This document shows, in pieces, positions 17,931 to 28,003 of a DNA stretch of 64,000 bases; position 1 is the first letter of the stretch, and every line of letters begins with the position of its first letter. The stretch spans positions 558,001-622,000 of the forward strand of contig NZ_KB976987.1 of the NCBI RefSeq assembly GCF_000399685.1. The letters are read 5' to 3'. A program made the position numbers and the translations under genes. A model generated the notes under the pieces. The model was not told where the DNA came from. It ran no database searches and was given only the letters and a program-made list of their open reading frames with translations. The stretch comes from Acinetobacter pittii ANC 4050 (GTDB lineage: Bacteria > Pseudomonadota > Gammaproteobacteria > Pseudomonadales > Moraxellaceae).

Positions 17931-19088
17931 TTAGTGGGTGAAATAGTGATCTTGATGCTTACATCTTTGGCAAATCAAAGAAACATAATCAGCCGCATCG
18001 TAATCAACAGTTAAATCATTTGAACCACAATGCATACAACGTTTAACCGAATAAAAGTTTAAACGCGGTTCAATTTTACGCCATGCTTTCCAGACAGGTT
18101 GTACGAATATCTGTTCGTCGTAGCCTAAGAAGCGGTTAAGCAAAATATAGCTCATTTTACTGTAAGGAATATTGTGAGGACGAGGCAGCATTGAGGTTTC
18201 CCACTTTTCGGCTAAGGCTCTCTCACGATATTGTTCTAAGGTTTTCTTTAATAAATTGGTATTAATAAATTTTTCATTGCGCGGCTGTAGAGCCTTTTGT
18301 TTATAAAGATATTCGAGCGCCGTCTGAATCAAATAGTAAATTTGTCCAATCGCTAATGAATCCATTAAACGGTAGCAAAAAGATTGGAAATGAGTACTTC
18401 CTGCAATTTGAACGCCCCATGTTCTACAATAGAACTGCATAAACTGGATAATTTCTTGATAGAGCACCTGAAATAGCACATCTTTCACTTCATCGGCGCT
18501 ACGAAATGGTATACCGAGACTTAAGTTTTCATAAAACCAATGGCGTAGTTGCTGGGCAACACTAAATAAACTTGGGTCGCTATAACCATCTAGTCGAATA
18601 TTTAGATAAAAGCATTGAGGTTCATCCGCTTGGTCTTGAGCGTTTAAAATTCCATCTTTATGAAGTTGTTTAATTAGATAGTTTTGAAACATCCAGTTCG
18701 GAGTAATGTGATGGGATTTAATCCGGTCCCAGTGAATGTATTCATCATGTGCAATATCATCACGGGCATAGTCATCAAGTACACTAAGTAAAAATAATTT
18801 ATGTAAAAAACTCAGTTGTTCCAGACTTCGCTGTGGTTGATCTTTTGACTTAAATTGGCGTTGTTCTTGTAAGCGTGTTTGCTGTAAAAGCTTTTTACGT
18901 TGTTTAGTACAAGTTTCACAGTGGCACGTCATTTTTTCATCTTTAAATATGCGGTGCTGACAATGACTACATTCATGAAATTGAATGTCTTGTTCAAATT
19001 GCTCGGCATCTACCCAGTACATCGAAGCTTGGCAGAGAGGACAATGGCTACTTTCATCTAGCTGTTTCTGTAGAATTTGTAAGGCCAT
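17931..19088 (-). CDS. Uncharacterised protein with zinc-ribbon ends (385 aa)
   Basis: I do not recognise a named family. The N-terminus has three Cys pairs (CPLC at about 17, CSHC at 37-40, then CHCETC at about 55-60) and the C-terminus has another two (CMHC at about 355, CQRC at about 374), so two zinc-binding modules flank a helical middle of about 280 residues rich in aromatic and Gln residues. This layout suggests nucleic-acid or protein contact rather than an enzyme. It is upstream of thiM in a probable two-gene unit, which need not mean a thiamine role. Confidence 0.6.
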   Translation of the reverse strand: MALQILQKQLDESSHCPLCQASMYWVDAEQFEQDIQFHECSHCQHRIFKDEKMTCHCETCTKQRKKLLQQTRLQEQRQFKSKDQPQRSLEQLSFLHKLFLLSVLDDYARDDIAHDEYIHWDRIKSHHITPNWMFQNYLIKQLHKDGILNAQDQADEPQCFYLNIRLDGYSDPSLFSVAQQLRHWFYENLSLGIPFRSADEVKDVLFQVLYQEIIQFMQFYCRTWGVQIAGSTHFQSFCYRLMDSLAIGQIYYLIQTALEYLYKQKALQPRNEKFINTNLLKKTLEQYRERALAEKWETSMLPRPHNIPYSKMSYILLNRFLGYDEQIFVQPVWKAWRKIEPRLNFYSVKRCMHCGSNDLTVDYDAADYVSLICQRCKHQDHYFTH

Positions 19089-19183
19089 TTTGCTCCGAAC
19101 ATAAAATAAAAAATGAAAGGGCTATTATACACAGCAACGCTGTCGATGGCTGAGATTGTCTTTTTGTTTGCTGCTAAAATAGA

Positions 19184-19217
19184 AAGACCTAAAATCTATG
19201 TTTAGAGTTTAGGTCTT
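19184..19217 (-). terminator. Terminator after the 85-residue hypothetical gene
   Basis: AAGACCTAAA / TTTAGGTCTT, a 10-bp stem; on the minus strand it is followed by a T-rich tract. It lies 20 bp after the stop at 19238. Confidence 0.7.
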
Positions 19218-19237
19218 CATCATAATTCGAAGTTTAA

Positions 19238-19495
19238 TTAAACAGGGCACGGCAAACTCTCATCATGTTGACCAAGTTTTTTAGCGTTGATAAGTGCCTG
19301 TACTTTTTTACTTGGTAATTTGACTTTACCTAAAGCATCGTAAGTGTTGATGATTGTGGTTACCTCTTGAGCAGTCATTGAAACGCCCTCGGCAGATAGA
19401 AAAACTGCAATCACGTGGTGATCAAGTCCTGCTGCGTCTAAATCATGAATCGCTTTAATATTTTCTAAGCGATGAAAATGTGCTTTTAATTCCAT
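19238..19495 (-). CDS. Uncharacterised small protein (85 aa)
   Basis: Not recognised. Start set at the ATG at 19495 (MELKAHFHRLENIK) because AGAGGT lies 7 bases upstream; a longer frame to 19549 would give an N-terminus without a ribosome-binding site. The sequence is mostly alpha-helical with a pattern like a small helix-turn-helix or EF-like bundle (AIHDLDAAGLDHHVIAVFLSAEGVSMTAQEVTTIINTY), which vaguely resembles DNA-binding helix pairs. The C-terminus ends in ESLPCPV. Confidence 0.55.
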   Translation of the reverse strand: MELKAHFHRLENIKAIHDLDAAGLDHHVIAVFLSAEGVSMTAQEVTTIINTYDALGKVKLPSKKVQALINAKKLGQHDESLPCPV

Positions 19496-19812
19496 GTTAA
19501 TACCTCTTGTCTCATTGAAATATTCATATTGGTCTATGAGATAAGGCAAGAACCATGCCCAAAATGTAAGCTGACTCTAAAAAATGTTAAAAGCTGAAGT
19601 TGTTTTATTTTTATTGTATAGATTGATTATATAAGCAGCGATTATCGTAAATTTGGTCTAATCTGTGCTAATAAAAGACGATTCTAATTTGAAATGTATA
19701 AATGAAGTCCCATTAATTTTATAAAGGTAAGTAAACACAGTATGTATGATTGAATATGGTCAACTCATAACAACTCGTACTACGGTTTCCGAAAAGTATA
19801 TAAGGAATAAAG

Positions 19813-22419
19813 ATGAATATTGCGGCACAGCCTCCAGTTCAGGCAGATCAAACAGTTTATTTAAAAGATTATCAAAAACCTTCATTCTTGGTTGAATCTA
19901 TTAATCTTGATATTCAAGTTTATGACGATAAAACAATTGTTGATTCAACATTGGTGATGAAGCGCCAAACTGCTGGAGATCTGGTGTTATTGGGCCGTGA
20001 TCTTGAGTTGCAATCTATTCAGCTCAATGGTCAAGTTCTCACTCCTGCACAATATTCACTCGATAGTGAGCAACTGGTGATCACTGATGCACCAGATGAA
20101 GTCATTTTACAGACTCAAGTCATTATTCACCCTGAAACCAATACTCAGCTTGAAGGTTTATATAAAGCAGATGAGTTATTTGTTACGCAAAATGAGCCTG
20201 AAGGTTTCCGCAAAATTACATTCTATCCAGACCGTCCGGACGTACTTTCTGTCTTTACAACACGTGTAGAAGCAGACAAAAAATATCCGGTATTACTTGC
20301 CAATGGTAACTTGCTTGAAACTGGTGAAGTGGGTGAAAACCGTCATTTTGCAATCTGGCAAGACCCGACTAAAAAGCCAAGCTATTTATTTGCTTGTGTC
20401 ATTGGGGATTTAGCTGTACTTAAAGATCGTTATACGACTTCTGAAGGGCGTGATGTTGCTTTAGAAATCTATGCAATCGAGAAAGACATTCCAAAATGCC
20501 ATATCGCGATGGAAGCATTAAAGCATTCTATGCGTTGGGATGAAGAACACTATGGCCGCGCATATGACCTCGACAACTATATGATTGTTGCGGTGAGCCA
20601 GTTCAACATGGGTGCAATGGAAAATAAAGGTTTAAATATCTTTAATACTTCATGCGTGCTGGCCGATGAAGAATACACCACGGACGCTGCAATTATGCGT
20701 GTGCAGTCTGTGATTGCCCATGAATATTTCCATAACTGGACAGGAAACCGTATTACTTGCCGTGACTGGTTCCAGCTATGCTTAAAAGAAGGTTTAACGG
20801 TATTCCGTGATCAATCTTTTTCTGAAGATTTACAATCTGCTGCGGTACAACGTATTGATGATGTTGCGGTACTTAAATCGCACCAATTTCCTGAAGATGC
20901 AGGTCCATTGTCGCATCCACCGCGTCCGGACCATTTTGTCGAAATTAATAACTTCTATACAGCGACAGTCTATGAAAAAGGTGCGGAAATTAACCGCATG
21001 ATGTCGACTTTGTTGGGTAAAGAAAAATACCGTAAGGGTACGGATGAATATTTCCGCCGTCATGATGGCCAAGCCGTGACAGTAGAAGATTGGGTTGCTG
21101 CATTATCAGCGGGTTCAGGTGTCGATTTATCTGCATTCTTAACTTGGTACAACCAACCGGGTACACCAAAGCTTGAAGCAAAAGGCGAATATGATGCCGC
21201 AGCACAAACTTACCGTTTAAGCTTTAAACAAAGCCTAAAAGCACACCCTAAATATCCAAATTTAAAAGCTGTTCCGATTCCTGTAGCTTTAGCCCTATTT
21301 AATGCGAAAACAGGTGAGCAATATACATTGCACAGTGACAGCCTGTTCGTAAATGATGTTAAAGATGGCGTGTACTTGTTTGACCAAGATGAGACAACCA
21401 TTGAATTTACAGGGGTGACTGAGCAACCCGTAGTGTCGTTACTGCGTAATTTCTCTGCTCCGGTAAATCTTGTATTTGATTATAGTGATGAAGAATTAGC
21501 ATTCTTAATTCAGCATGAAACAAATGGTTTTAACCAGTGGCAAGCAACACAAACTTTGCTTGAACGTATTTTGTTAGAAGACCATTCTGCAGATGCGTAC
21601 ATCCAAGCGATTCAAAGCACTTTACCTGAGCTAGTTAGCCGTGACCCGCTTTTAGCTTCGCGCTTATTTGATGTACCAAGCGAAGGTTATTTAGGTAGCC
21701 GTATTGATCAAGACTATGCACCAGCCGATATTCATGTAAAACGTGAAGCCTTACTTAATCGTTTGGCACAAGAATTAGGTTCATTCTGGAAAGATACTTA
21801 CCTAACGCTTGACCCAGACCTGCAAAAAGAATTTTCTTTGGCGATGGGTGTACGTGCGTTAAAGAATATTATGCTCATGATGATGGCTCGTCAGGGTGAC
21901 CAACGCGCATTTGAATTGGCGCATGTGCAATATCAAAACACAGGTAATATGTCTGAACGTTTAGGTGCTCTACGTGTATTGGTTTGGCAAAATGCGCCTC
22001 AAGCTCAAGAAGTGCTTGCTGATTTCTATGACCGCTTTAAAGATGAGGCTTTGTCTTTAGATCAGTGGTTTATGATTCAAGCTGCGAATCCAAATGCGAC
22101 CGCAGAAACAATTGAGTACTTAACTCAACATCCTGACTATGATTTAACAACGCCAAACCGTATTCGTGCTGTAAGCGGTGGCCTATCAAATAACCCTGAA
22201 AATACATGGGGTTTTGGTGTAGCTCACTTTATTAACCTTGCACAATATCTAGACGAGAAAAATCCAATTTTAGGTTCGCGTCTATTACAGGTATTGTCAC
22301 GCTGGTATACGCTTGCAGAGCCTCAGCGCACTCAAGTTCAGCAGGCTTTACAAGCATTACAGCCTAAAGTGAAATCTAAAAACGTTTCTGAAACTTTAAA
22401 TAGTATGCTGAGTGTTTAA
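19813..22419 (+). CDS. pepN: Aminopeptidase N (M1 family)
   Basis: 868-residue cytoplasmic zinc aminopeptidase removing N-terminal residues from peptides. The exopeptidase motif GAMEN is at residues 267-271 and the zinc site HEYFHNW at about 302-308, with the distal Glu ligand in KEGLTVFRD about 19 residues later. Length matches E. coli PepN (870). It has a long AT-rich upstream region and a terminator after it; monocistronic. Confidence 0.96.
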   Translation: MNIAAQPPVQADQTVYLKDYQKPSFLVESINLDIQVYDDKTIVDSTLVMKRQTAGDLVLLGRDLELQSIQLNGQVLTPAQYSLDSEQLVITDAPDEVILQTQVIIHPETNTQLEGLYKADELFVTQNEPEGFRKITFYPDRPDVLSVFTTRVEADKKYPVLLANGNLLETGEVGENRHFAIWQDPTKKPSYLFACVIGDLAVLKDRYTTSEGRDVALEIYAIEKDIPKCHIAMEALKHSMRWDEEHYGRAYDLDNYMIVAVSQFNMGAMENKGLNIFNTSCVLADEEYTTDAAIMRVQSVIAHEYFHNWTGNRITCRDWFQLCLKEGLTVFRDQSFSEDLQSAAVQRIDDVAVLKSHQFPEDAGPLSHPPRPDHFVEINNFYTATVYEKGAEINRMMSTLLGKEKYRKGTDEYFRRHDGQAVTVEDWVAALSAGSGVDLSAFLTWYNQPGTPKLEAKGEYDAAAQTYRLSFKQSLKAHPKYPNLKAVPIPVALALFNAKTGEQYTLHSDSLFVNDVKDGVYLFDQDETTIEFTGVTEQPVVSLLRNFSAPVNLVFDYSDEELAFLIQHETNGFNQWQATQTLLERILLEDHSADAYIQAIQSTLPELVSRDPLLASRLFDVPSEGYLGSRIDQDYAPADIHVKREALLNRLAQELGSFWKDTYLTLDPDLQKEFSLAMGVRALKNIMLMMMARQGDQRAFELAHVQYQNTGNMSERLGALRVLVWQNAPQAQEVLADFYDRFKDEALSLDQWFMIQAANPNATAETIEYLTQHPDYDLTTPNRIRAVSGGLSNNPENTWGFGVAHFINLAQYLDEKNPILGSRLLQVLSRWYTLAEPQRTQVQQALQALQPKVKSKNVSETLNSMLSV

Positions 22420-22436
22420 TTAGTTTGAAATAAAAT

Positions 22437-22468
22437 AAATAAAGGTCTCATATGAGGCCTTTATTTTA
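22437..22468. terminator. Terminator after pepN
   Basis: AAAGG-T-CTCAT / ATGAG-G-CCTTT stem (22441-22462) flanked by A/T-rich runs, 20 bp after the pepN stop. Confidence 0.85.
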
Positions 22469-22982
22469 TATCTCTACAGAAAGATAGTATTCAGAAATTC
22501 TTTCTATAGTGATTTTGCTGTAGATAGATTGTTTAATATTTTGCTGATGGCTTTAATCATGATTGTTAATGATCTATTTAAAATATACCTTTAAATAAAT
22601 CTAAAAAGAAAAGTAAACATAAATAAATGTGCTAAATAATCTTTTCTTATGGATTAATTTAATAAAATCGATTGACATATTTATTTAAATTTTTTCTAAT
22701 AAATTTTATTGTAATTTAATTAATGCATTTAAAATCAATAGCTTAATTTTTATAATGTTAATGGATTGTTATTGGTGGTTAATTTAGGTAAGTATATTTT
22801 ATTATTTGAAATTTCCAATAAAAATGCTGTCAAACATTTTAATTTTTTTTATGTATTATGCCAAAAATAGGGTAAAAAATATAAGCTCTAAAAGAGCAGT
22901 CAAATTAAAATGATTGTAATGTTAAGGGTTAATTTTTTTACATCTATTAATTTCAACAATTTAATGTAAAAAGGTTTAGACC
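22469..22982 (+). promoter_or_regulatory. Non-coding region with candidate promoter of the pilus operon
   Basis: About 515 bp, very AT-rich, with no credible gene. A good sigma-70 promoter is visible: TTGACA at 22672-22677, 17-bp spacer, TCTAAT at 22695-22700. This would give a leader of about 275 nt before the major pilin start. A small hairpin GCTCT/AGAGC sits at 22884-22896. The AT-rich leader is the kind of region bound by H-NS-like silencers; that is inference. Confidence 0.5.
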
Positions 22983-23513
22983 ATGAAAAAGACTTTTTAT
23001 TATTTATCAGCAATTGCTGTAGGATTATTTTCTCTCAATACAGCAAATGCCGCTACAGCAACAGGTACATTGACTGTTAGAGCGACAGTAACAAATAGCT
23101 GTGTTCTAAATACCTCAGCCACAGGCACAACTTCAAATGCAGTCTTAGACTTTGGAACATTAAGTTCACTTGCGAGCAATGTAGACGCAGATACCACAAC
23201 CACAGGTGGTACTCCAATCAGAGTACTTTGTAACAACACCGTGCCGTGGACTTTATCATTTGATGGTGGTCAGAATGTTTTATCAACCCAACGTCGCATG
23301 ATTGGTGGAGCAACCACTACAGAATATATTCCTTATAACCTTTTCTCGGACACGGGACGTGCAACAGCAATTGGTATTGCTACAACTGCCTACAGCGGAA
23401 CCGGTACGGGTAATGTGCAAACTGTAAATGTGTATGGTCGTATTCCTGCCGGGACGACTTTACCAAGTGCCGGTAGTTATTTAGATACAGTAACAGTGAC
23501 CGTAACTTATTAA
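22983..23513 (+). CDS. Major pilin subunit, spore coat U domain (Csu-like)
   Basis: 176-residue secreted pilin of the archaic chaperone-usher class. Signal peptide at residues 1-23 (cleavage after ANA), then one SCPU domain with a disulfide pair (Cys in TNSCVLNTS and RVLCNNT) and the alternating beta C-terminal strand YLDTVTVTVTY typical of CsuA/B. It is the first gene of a four-gene operon (subunit, chaperone, usher, tip). Compared with CsuA/BABCDE, the extra minor subunits CsuA and CsuB are missing, so this is a simpler second system rather than the csu operon itself. Confidence 0.85.
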   Translation: MKKTFYYLSAIAVGLFSLNTANAATATGTLTVRATVTNSCVLNTSATGTTSNAVLDFGTLSSLASNVDADTTTTGGTPIRVLCNNTVPWTLSFDGGQNVLSTQRRMIGGATTTEYIPYNLFSDTGRATAIGIATTAYSGTGTGNVQTVNVYGRIPAGTTLPSAGSYLDTVTVTVTY

Positions 23514-23535
23514 TTTTTATAAATAAGAAATACTG

Positions 23536-23556
23536 TTAGCCCTTTTAAAGGGCTAA
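23536..23556 (+). terminator. Attenuator-type hairpin between pilin and chaperone genes
   Basis: Perfect palindrome TTAGCCCTT-TTA-AAGGGCTAA in the 71-bp gap. No long T run follows. Such hairpins after a major pilin gene usually limit read-through and protect the upstream message, giving more pilin than usher. Confidence 0.6.
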
Positions 23557-23584
23557 TGCTTTAAAAGATTTATTTGGGCAAGTC

Positions 23585-24289
23585 ATGAAAAAAAATATCT
23601 TTATTATTACGAGTTTATTCTTATCTCTATCTAGCGCTTTGAGTGCGGCTACAATCCGAATTTCACCTGTGAATGTAGAAATATTGAGTAATCAGAGTGC
23701 TTCTTCGATTAGTTTATTTAACCAGTCGAATGAAAGTACTGATTTGCAGATTCGTGTGTTTGAATGGAAGCAGAAGGATGGACAAGATCAACTTATCCCG
23801 ACAGATGAGATCGCGATTAGCCCGCCGTTTTTAAAATTAAAACCGAATGATTCTTATAATTTGCGTGTTGTCAGAATTAATCCGGCAGCGATTACTGGTG
23901 AAAAAACCTATCGTATTATTATTGATGAGTTGCCAAAACCCGCGGATAGCCGTAAAGCAGCTCAAGGAATAAATGTATTACTACGTTCGTCATTGCCTGT
24001 ATTTGTAGTAGATAAAGACGCGATTACTAAACTAAATTGGAAAATTGATCCTAATCAGAAATCACCTTCTTTAAATATTAGCAATATTGGAAATCGACAC
24101 GCGCTTTTAAATAATTTAACGCTTGTTGATATGACAGCGAAAAAAAGTTATCCGATTAAAGTAAACACCGTAAATGGCTATATTCTTGCGGAGCAGAACC
24201 GAAGTTACACTATTAATAATTTTACATATCAGCCAACTCATAAATACAGTGTGTCTCTGACAGTTAATGGTAAGAAAACAACACTTTAA
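23585..24289 (+). CDS. Periplasmic pilus chaperone (CsuC-like)
   Basis: 234-residue PapD-like chaperone. Signal peptide at 1-21 (cleavage near SAA), then two immunoglobulin-like domains: IRISPVNVEILSNQSASSISLFNQ at the start of domain 1 and the F1-G1 region PPFLKLKPNDSYNLRVVRI at about 79-97 with the conserved Arg. Its task is to fold and cap pilin subunits by donor-strand complementation and deliver them to the usher. It ends 9 bp before the usher start. Confidence 0.87.
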   Translation: MKKNIFIITSLFLSLSSALSAATIRISPVNVEILSNQSASSISLFNQSNESTDLQIRVFEWKQKDGQDQLIPTDEIAISPPFLKLKPNDSYNLRVVRINPAAITGEKTYRIIIDELPKPADSRKAAQGINVLLRSSLPVFVVDKDAITKLNWKIDPNQKSPSLNISNIGNRHALLNNLTLVDMTAKKSYPIKVNTVNGYILAEQNRSYTINNFTYQPTHKYSVSLTVNGKKTTL

Positions 24290-24298
24290 GAGGCTTAT

Positions 24299-26758
24299 AT
24301 GAAATACATTATAGGTGTCTTATGTGTTGCATATCTTCCTGCATATTCTTTTGCTGAGCAACTTCAAGATCATACGAACACCGTAACTCCTCGTGTTCCG
24401 GATGCTGTAAATAGCAACAATGAATATGCGCAAGCGAAGGGTGATAAACAGGAACAAGATCTTAACTTTACTCAGCTTTTTTTAAATATTTCTATTAATG
24501 CAAATGCTTCTGAAGACTTGGTTGCTGTCAAACAATCTAAAGATGGTAAGTTATATATCCGTGCCCGTGACTTAAAAGCTTTAAGGCTAAAAATGGATGA
24601 GCAGACTGCTGACAGTCAATTGGTATGTATTAATGATCTAAAAGGAATCCAGTTTAAATATCTAGAGAATGAGCAGTCTCTAAATTTGCAAGTTCCGTCA
24701 AACATGTTGACGGGTTATGCAGTGGACCTCAATGGTGAGCAGATTACTAGCCCGCATTTACTTAAGATGAAACCGTTAAACGCGGCTATTCTTAACTATA
24801 GCCTGTATAACAGTATAACCAATGACGAAAATACATTTTCAGGTTCGGCTGAGGGAATTTTTAACAGCGCGATTGGTAACTTTTCGTCAGGGGTTTTATA
24901 TAACGGAAGTAATGAAGATAGTTATAGCCATGAAAAATGGGTACGCCTAGAAAGTAAGTGGCAATATGTTGACCCTGAAAAGATCAGGATTTATACCCTA
25001 GGGGATTTTATTTCTAACAGTTCCGACTGGGGTAGTAGTGTACGCCTTGCAGGCGTCCAGTGGTCGAGTGCTTACACCCAGCGCGGTGATATTGTCACCT
25101 CGGCACTCCCGCAATTCTCCGGTTCGGCTGCACTGCCTTCAACTTTGGATTTATACGTTAACCAGCAAAAGATTTATTCAGGACTGGTACCTTCAGGCCC
25201 ATTTGACATTAAACAGCTCCCGTTTATTTCAGGCAACGAAGTCACGCTAGTGACCACGGATGCAACAGGACAGCAGAGCATTACCAAAAAGCCTTACTAT
25301 TTTTCATCCAAGATTCTGGCAAAAGGTATTAATGAGTTCTCTGTAGATGTTGGTGTTCCTCGTTATAACTATGGTCTCTATTCAAACGATTACGACGATG
25401 CCACCTTTGCATCAGGTGCAATCCGTTACGGTTATAGCAATTCACTGACTTTAAGCGGAGGAGTGGAAGCTTCAACAGATGGCCTGTCGAATCTCGGTAC
25501 AGGTTTTGCCAAGAACCTATTTGGTTTTGGAGTGATTAATGCCGACATTGCAGCGAGCCAGTATAAAGATGAAAACGGCTATTCTGCCTTGTTGGGTTTA
25601 GAAGGGCGCATCAGTAAAAATATTTCATTTAACACCAGTTACCGCAAAGTATTTGATAACTATTTTGACCTTGCCCGTGTGTCTCAAGTCAGATATTTAA
25701 AAGATAACCAGATTAATGCCGAGTCACAAAACTATCTGAGCTACAGTGCACTGGCCGATGAGATTTTTAGGGCAGGGATTAACTACAACTTTTACGCAGG
25801 CTATGGGGCTTATCTGGGATATAACCAGATCAAATATAGCGACAATTCCTATAAATTACTGTCTGCCAACTTAAGCGGAAGTCTTAATAAAAACTGGGGA
25901 TTTTATACTTCTGCCTATAAAGATTATGAAAATAATAAGGACTATGGCGTTTACTTTGCGCTGCGGTATACACCGTCTAACAAACTCAATGCGATCACAA
26001 GTGTATCTAATGAGAGTGGCAGACTGAGCTATCGCCAAGAAATATTTGGTTTATCGGAACCGAAAATCGGTTCATTTGGATGGGGTGGTTATGTTGAGCG
26101 AGATCAGGATGCACATGACAATAATGCCTCGATTTATGCCTCTTACCGTGCGCGTGCTGCTTACCTGACAGGTCGTTATAACCGATTTGGAGATAACGAT
26201 CAGGTTGCACTTTCAGCAACAGGTTCACTGGTTGCGGCAGCGGGACGTATATTTGCGGCCAATGAAATTGGAGACGGTTATGCAGTTGTCACCAATGCTG
26301 GACCGCGAAGCCAGATTTTAAATGGTGGGGTTAATTTAGGTTTTACTGATAAGTCTGGAAGATTTTTGATTCCTAGCCTTATGCCGTATCAAGAGAACCA
26401 TATTTATTTAGATCCGTCTTATCTTCCTTTAAATTGGAGCGTTAAGGCAACAGATCAAAAAACAGTGGTCGGCTATCGCCAAGGAACCCTAGTTGACTTT
26501 GGTGCTCATCAGGTTATTTCAGGATTAGTAAAACTTGTTGATCAAAACAATTCACCATTATTGCCAGGTTATACGGTTCAAATTAATGGGCAGCAGGATG
26601 GGGTTGTTGGCTATGACGGTGAAGTATTTATTCAAAACTTATTAAAGCAAAACAAACTTGAAGTCGATCTTATGGATCATGGTTCGTGCCAAGTTGACTT
26701 CACCTATAACAGTAATCAGTACTCAACTAAGAAATTGGGACCTTATGTATGTCGATAA
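24299..26758 (+). CDS. Outer membrane usher (CsuD-like)
   Basis: 819-residue fimbrial usher forming a 24-stranded outer membrane pore with plug and periplasmic domains. Signal peptide about 1-19 (SFA). Recognised by the N-terminal domain (FLNISINANASEDLVAVKQ...LYIRARDLKAL), the plug region after YVNQQKIYSGLVPSGPFDI (about 285-303), the long run of alternating beta strands, and a C-terminal domain with a Cys pair (HGSCQVDF ... YVCR). Translation is coupled to the tip gene, which starts 10 bp before this stop. Confidence 0.9.
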   Translation: MKYIIGVLCVAYLPAYSFAEQLQDHTNTVTPRVPDAVNSNNEYAQAKGDKQEQDLNFTQLFLNISINANASEDLVAVKQSKDGKLYIRARDLKALRLKMDEQTADSQLVCINDLKGIQFKYLENEQSLNLQVPSNMLTGYAVDLNGEQITSPHLLKMKPLNAAILNYSLYNSITNDENTFSGSAEGIFNSAIGNFSSGVLYNGSNEDSYSHEKWVRLESKWQYVDPEKIRIYTLGDFISNSSDWGSSVRLAGVQWSSAYTQRGDIVTSALPQFSGSAALPSTLDLYVNQQKIYSGLVPSGPFDIKQLPFISGNEVTLVTTDATGQQSITKKPYYFSSKILAKGINEFSVDVGVPRYNYGLYSNDYDDATFASGAIRYGYSNSLTLSGGVEASTDGLSNLGTGFAKNLFGFGVINADIAASQYKDENGYSALLGLEGRISKNISFNTSYRKVFDNYFDLARVSQVRYLKDNQINAESQNYLSYSALADEIFRAGINYNFYAGYGAYLGYNQIKYSDNSYKLLSANLSGSLNKNWGFYTSAYKDYENNKDYGVYFALRYTPSNKLNAITSVSNESGRLSYRQEIFGLSEPKIGSFGWGGYVERDQDAHDNNASIYASYRARAAYLTGRYNRFGDNDQVALSATGSLVAAAGRIFAANEIGDGYAVVTNAGPRSQILNGGVNLGFTDKSGRFLIPSLMPYQENHIYLDPSYLPLNWSVKATDQKTVVGYRQGTLVDFGAHQVISGLVKLVDQNNSPLLPGYTVQINGQQDGVVGYDGEVFIQNLLKQNKLEVDLMDHGSCQVDFTYNSNQYSTKKLGPYVCR

Positions 26759-27768
26759 GTATTTTTGATAAGGCTCAAATAGAGAGCTGCAAGAGAATTC
26801 CATTGTTTTTGAAATACCTCATCGGTATTTGCTTATTTTATCTCGGTTATGCATTTTTTAGTCCAGCACATGCTGCTTGTACGGTAAGTGGAACCACCAA
26901 TAATACTTTTATCTATACGGCAGCAAATATTAATAGTGAGGCAACTGTAAACCTTTCAGGAACAATTACTTGTACAAATTTGGGACTTCCCCAGATTTCT
27001 GCTTATATGTGTATGAAAACCGTCTTTACTGGAACAACGAATAGCCATAATAATGTTTCACTACCTTATACAGTAGCGGGTACAGTAGGTGGAGCAGGTT
27101 CTACCACCACAAACCAAACCTCCAATGTTTGGTATGGTCCAGTAAGAACGGTTGCTTCAAATAATATTGTTAACTACTCGGTAAATGTAAAAGTGCCTGC
27201 CCGCACAGGTTCACTTATTGCATATCCTCAAGGAACATATACGGCTACGGTGCGGCTATATTGGGATATGGATGCTCTGGGCTTAATATGCGGTGATTTA
27301 ATTGGTGGCTGGGATTCTGGCGATACATTACTAACAGCGAACTTTGTGGTTCCAAGTCTGTGCCAATTAAACTCAACTTCAAATGTTGATTTTGGCAATA
27401 TTAATGATATCGGTATTACTAAGAAAGATTACACAGCTCAAGGAGCTGTAAATACAACTTGTAATTTTGGAACGCCATACAGTATTTATTTAGGAGACGG
27501 CAATAACCGTATCACTGGTGGGTTCAGGCGTATGGTTAATAGTAATAATGAATTTATTCCCTATCAGCTCTATAAAGATTCTAACTATAGTACGGTCTGG
27601 GACGCTACAGGTGGCGTAACCAGTGTTGGGGGAACGGGAGGAGTCTCAAAAACGGGTACAGGCAGTGCTCAAAGTACACCTGTTTATGGAAAGATTCCGC
27701 AAGGTACTTCCATTGCAAGTAGACCGGGCACTTATTCTGATAGTGTTGTTGTGACAGTGACTTATTAA
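26749..27768 (+). CDS. Two-domain pilus tip adhesin (CsuE-like)
   Basis: 339 residues. The N-terminal 45 residues carry a signal peptide (KYLIGICLFYLGYAFFSPAHA, cleavage after AHA). Two spore coat U domains follow: residues about 45-200 (adhesin-like, CTVSGTTNNTF...) and about 205-339 (pilin-like, CQLNSTSNVDFGNINDIG ... SVVVTVTY). This domain pair is that of CsuE, whose distal domain attaches hydrophobic surfaces. The overlap with the usher stop (10 bp) indicates translational coupling. Confidence 0.85.
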   Translation: MSISIFDKAQIESCKRIPLFLKYLIGICLFYLGYAFFSPAHAACTVSGTTNNTFIYTAANINSEATVNLSGTITCTNLGLPQISAYMCMKTVFTGTTNSHNNVSLPYTVAGTVGGAGSTTTNQTSNVWYGPVRTVASNNIVNYSVNVKVPARTGSLIAYPQGTYTATVRLYWDMDALGLICGDLIGGWDSGDTLLTANFVVPSLCQLNSTSNVDFGNINDIGITKKDYTAQGAVNTTCNFGTPYSIYLGDGNNRITGGFRRMVNSNNEFIPYQLYKDSNYSTVWDATGGVTSVGGTGGVSKTGTGSAQSTPVYGKIPQGTSIASRPGTYSDSVVVTVTY

Positions 27769-28003
27769 TTTTTTTAATCTACGCGCGGATCTTTTCACTG
27801 AAGGGATCTGCGTAATTTCAATATATTTTCAGTCTTTGAAAATTACCTGTCATCAAAAACAGTTTGACTTGAAAATACATACTGTATATTTATTGATTAG
27901 TTCTAAAAAAGAACTAGAAGAGAGTACAGGCAATTAAATAAAGGTGAATAAATATCGGTTCATCCTTTGATTGGATTAGGGTATAAAAAACAAACAGGGT
28001 GAA

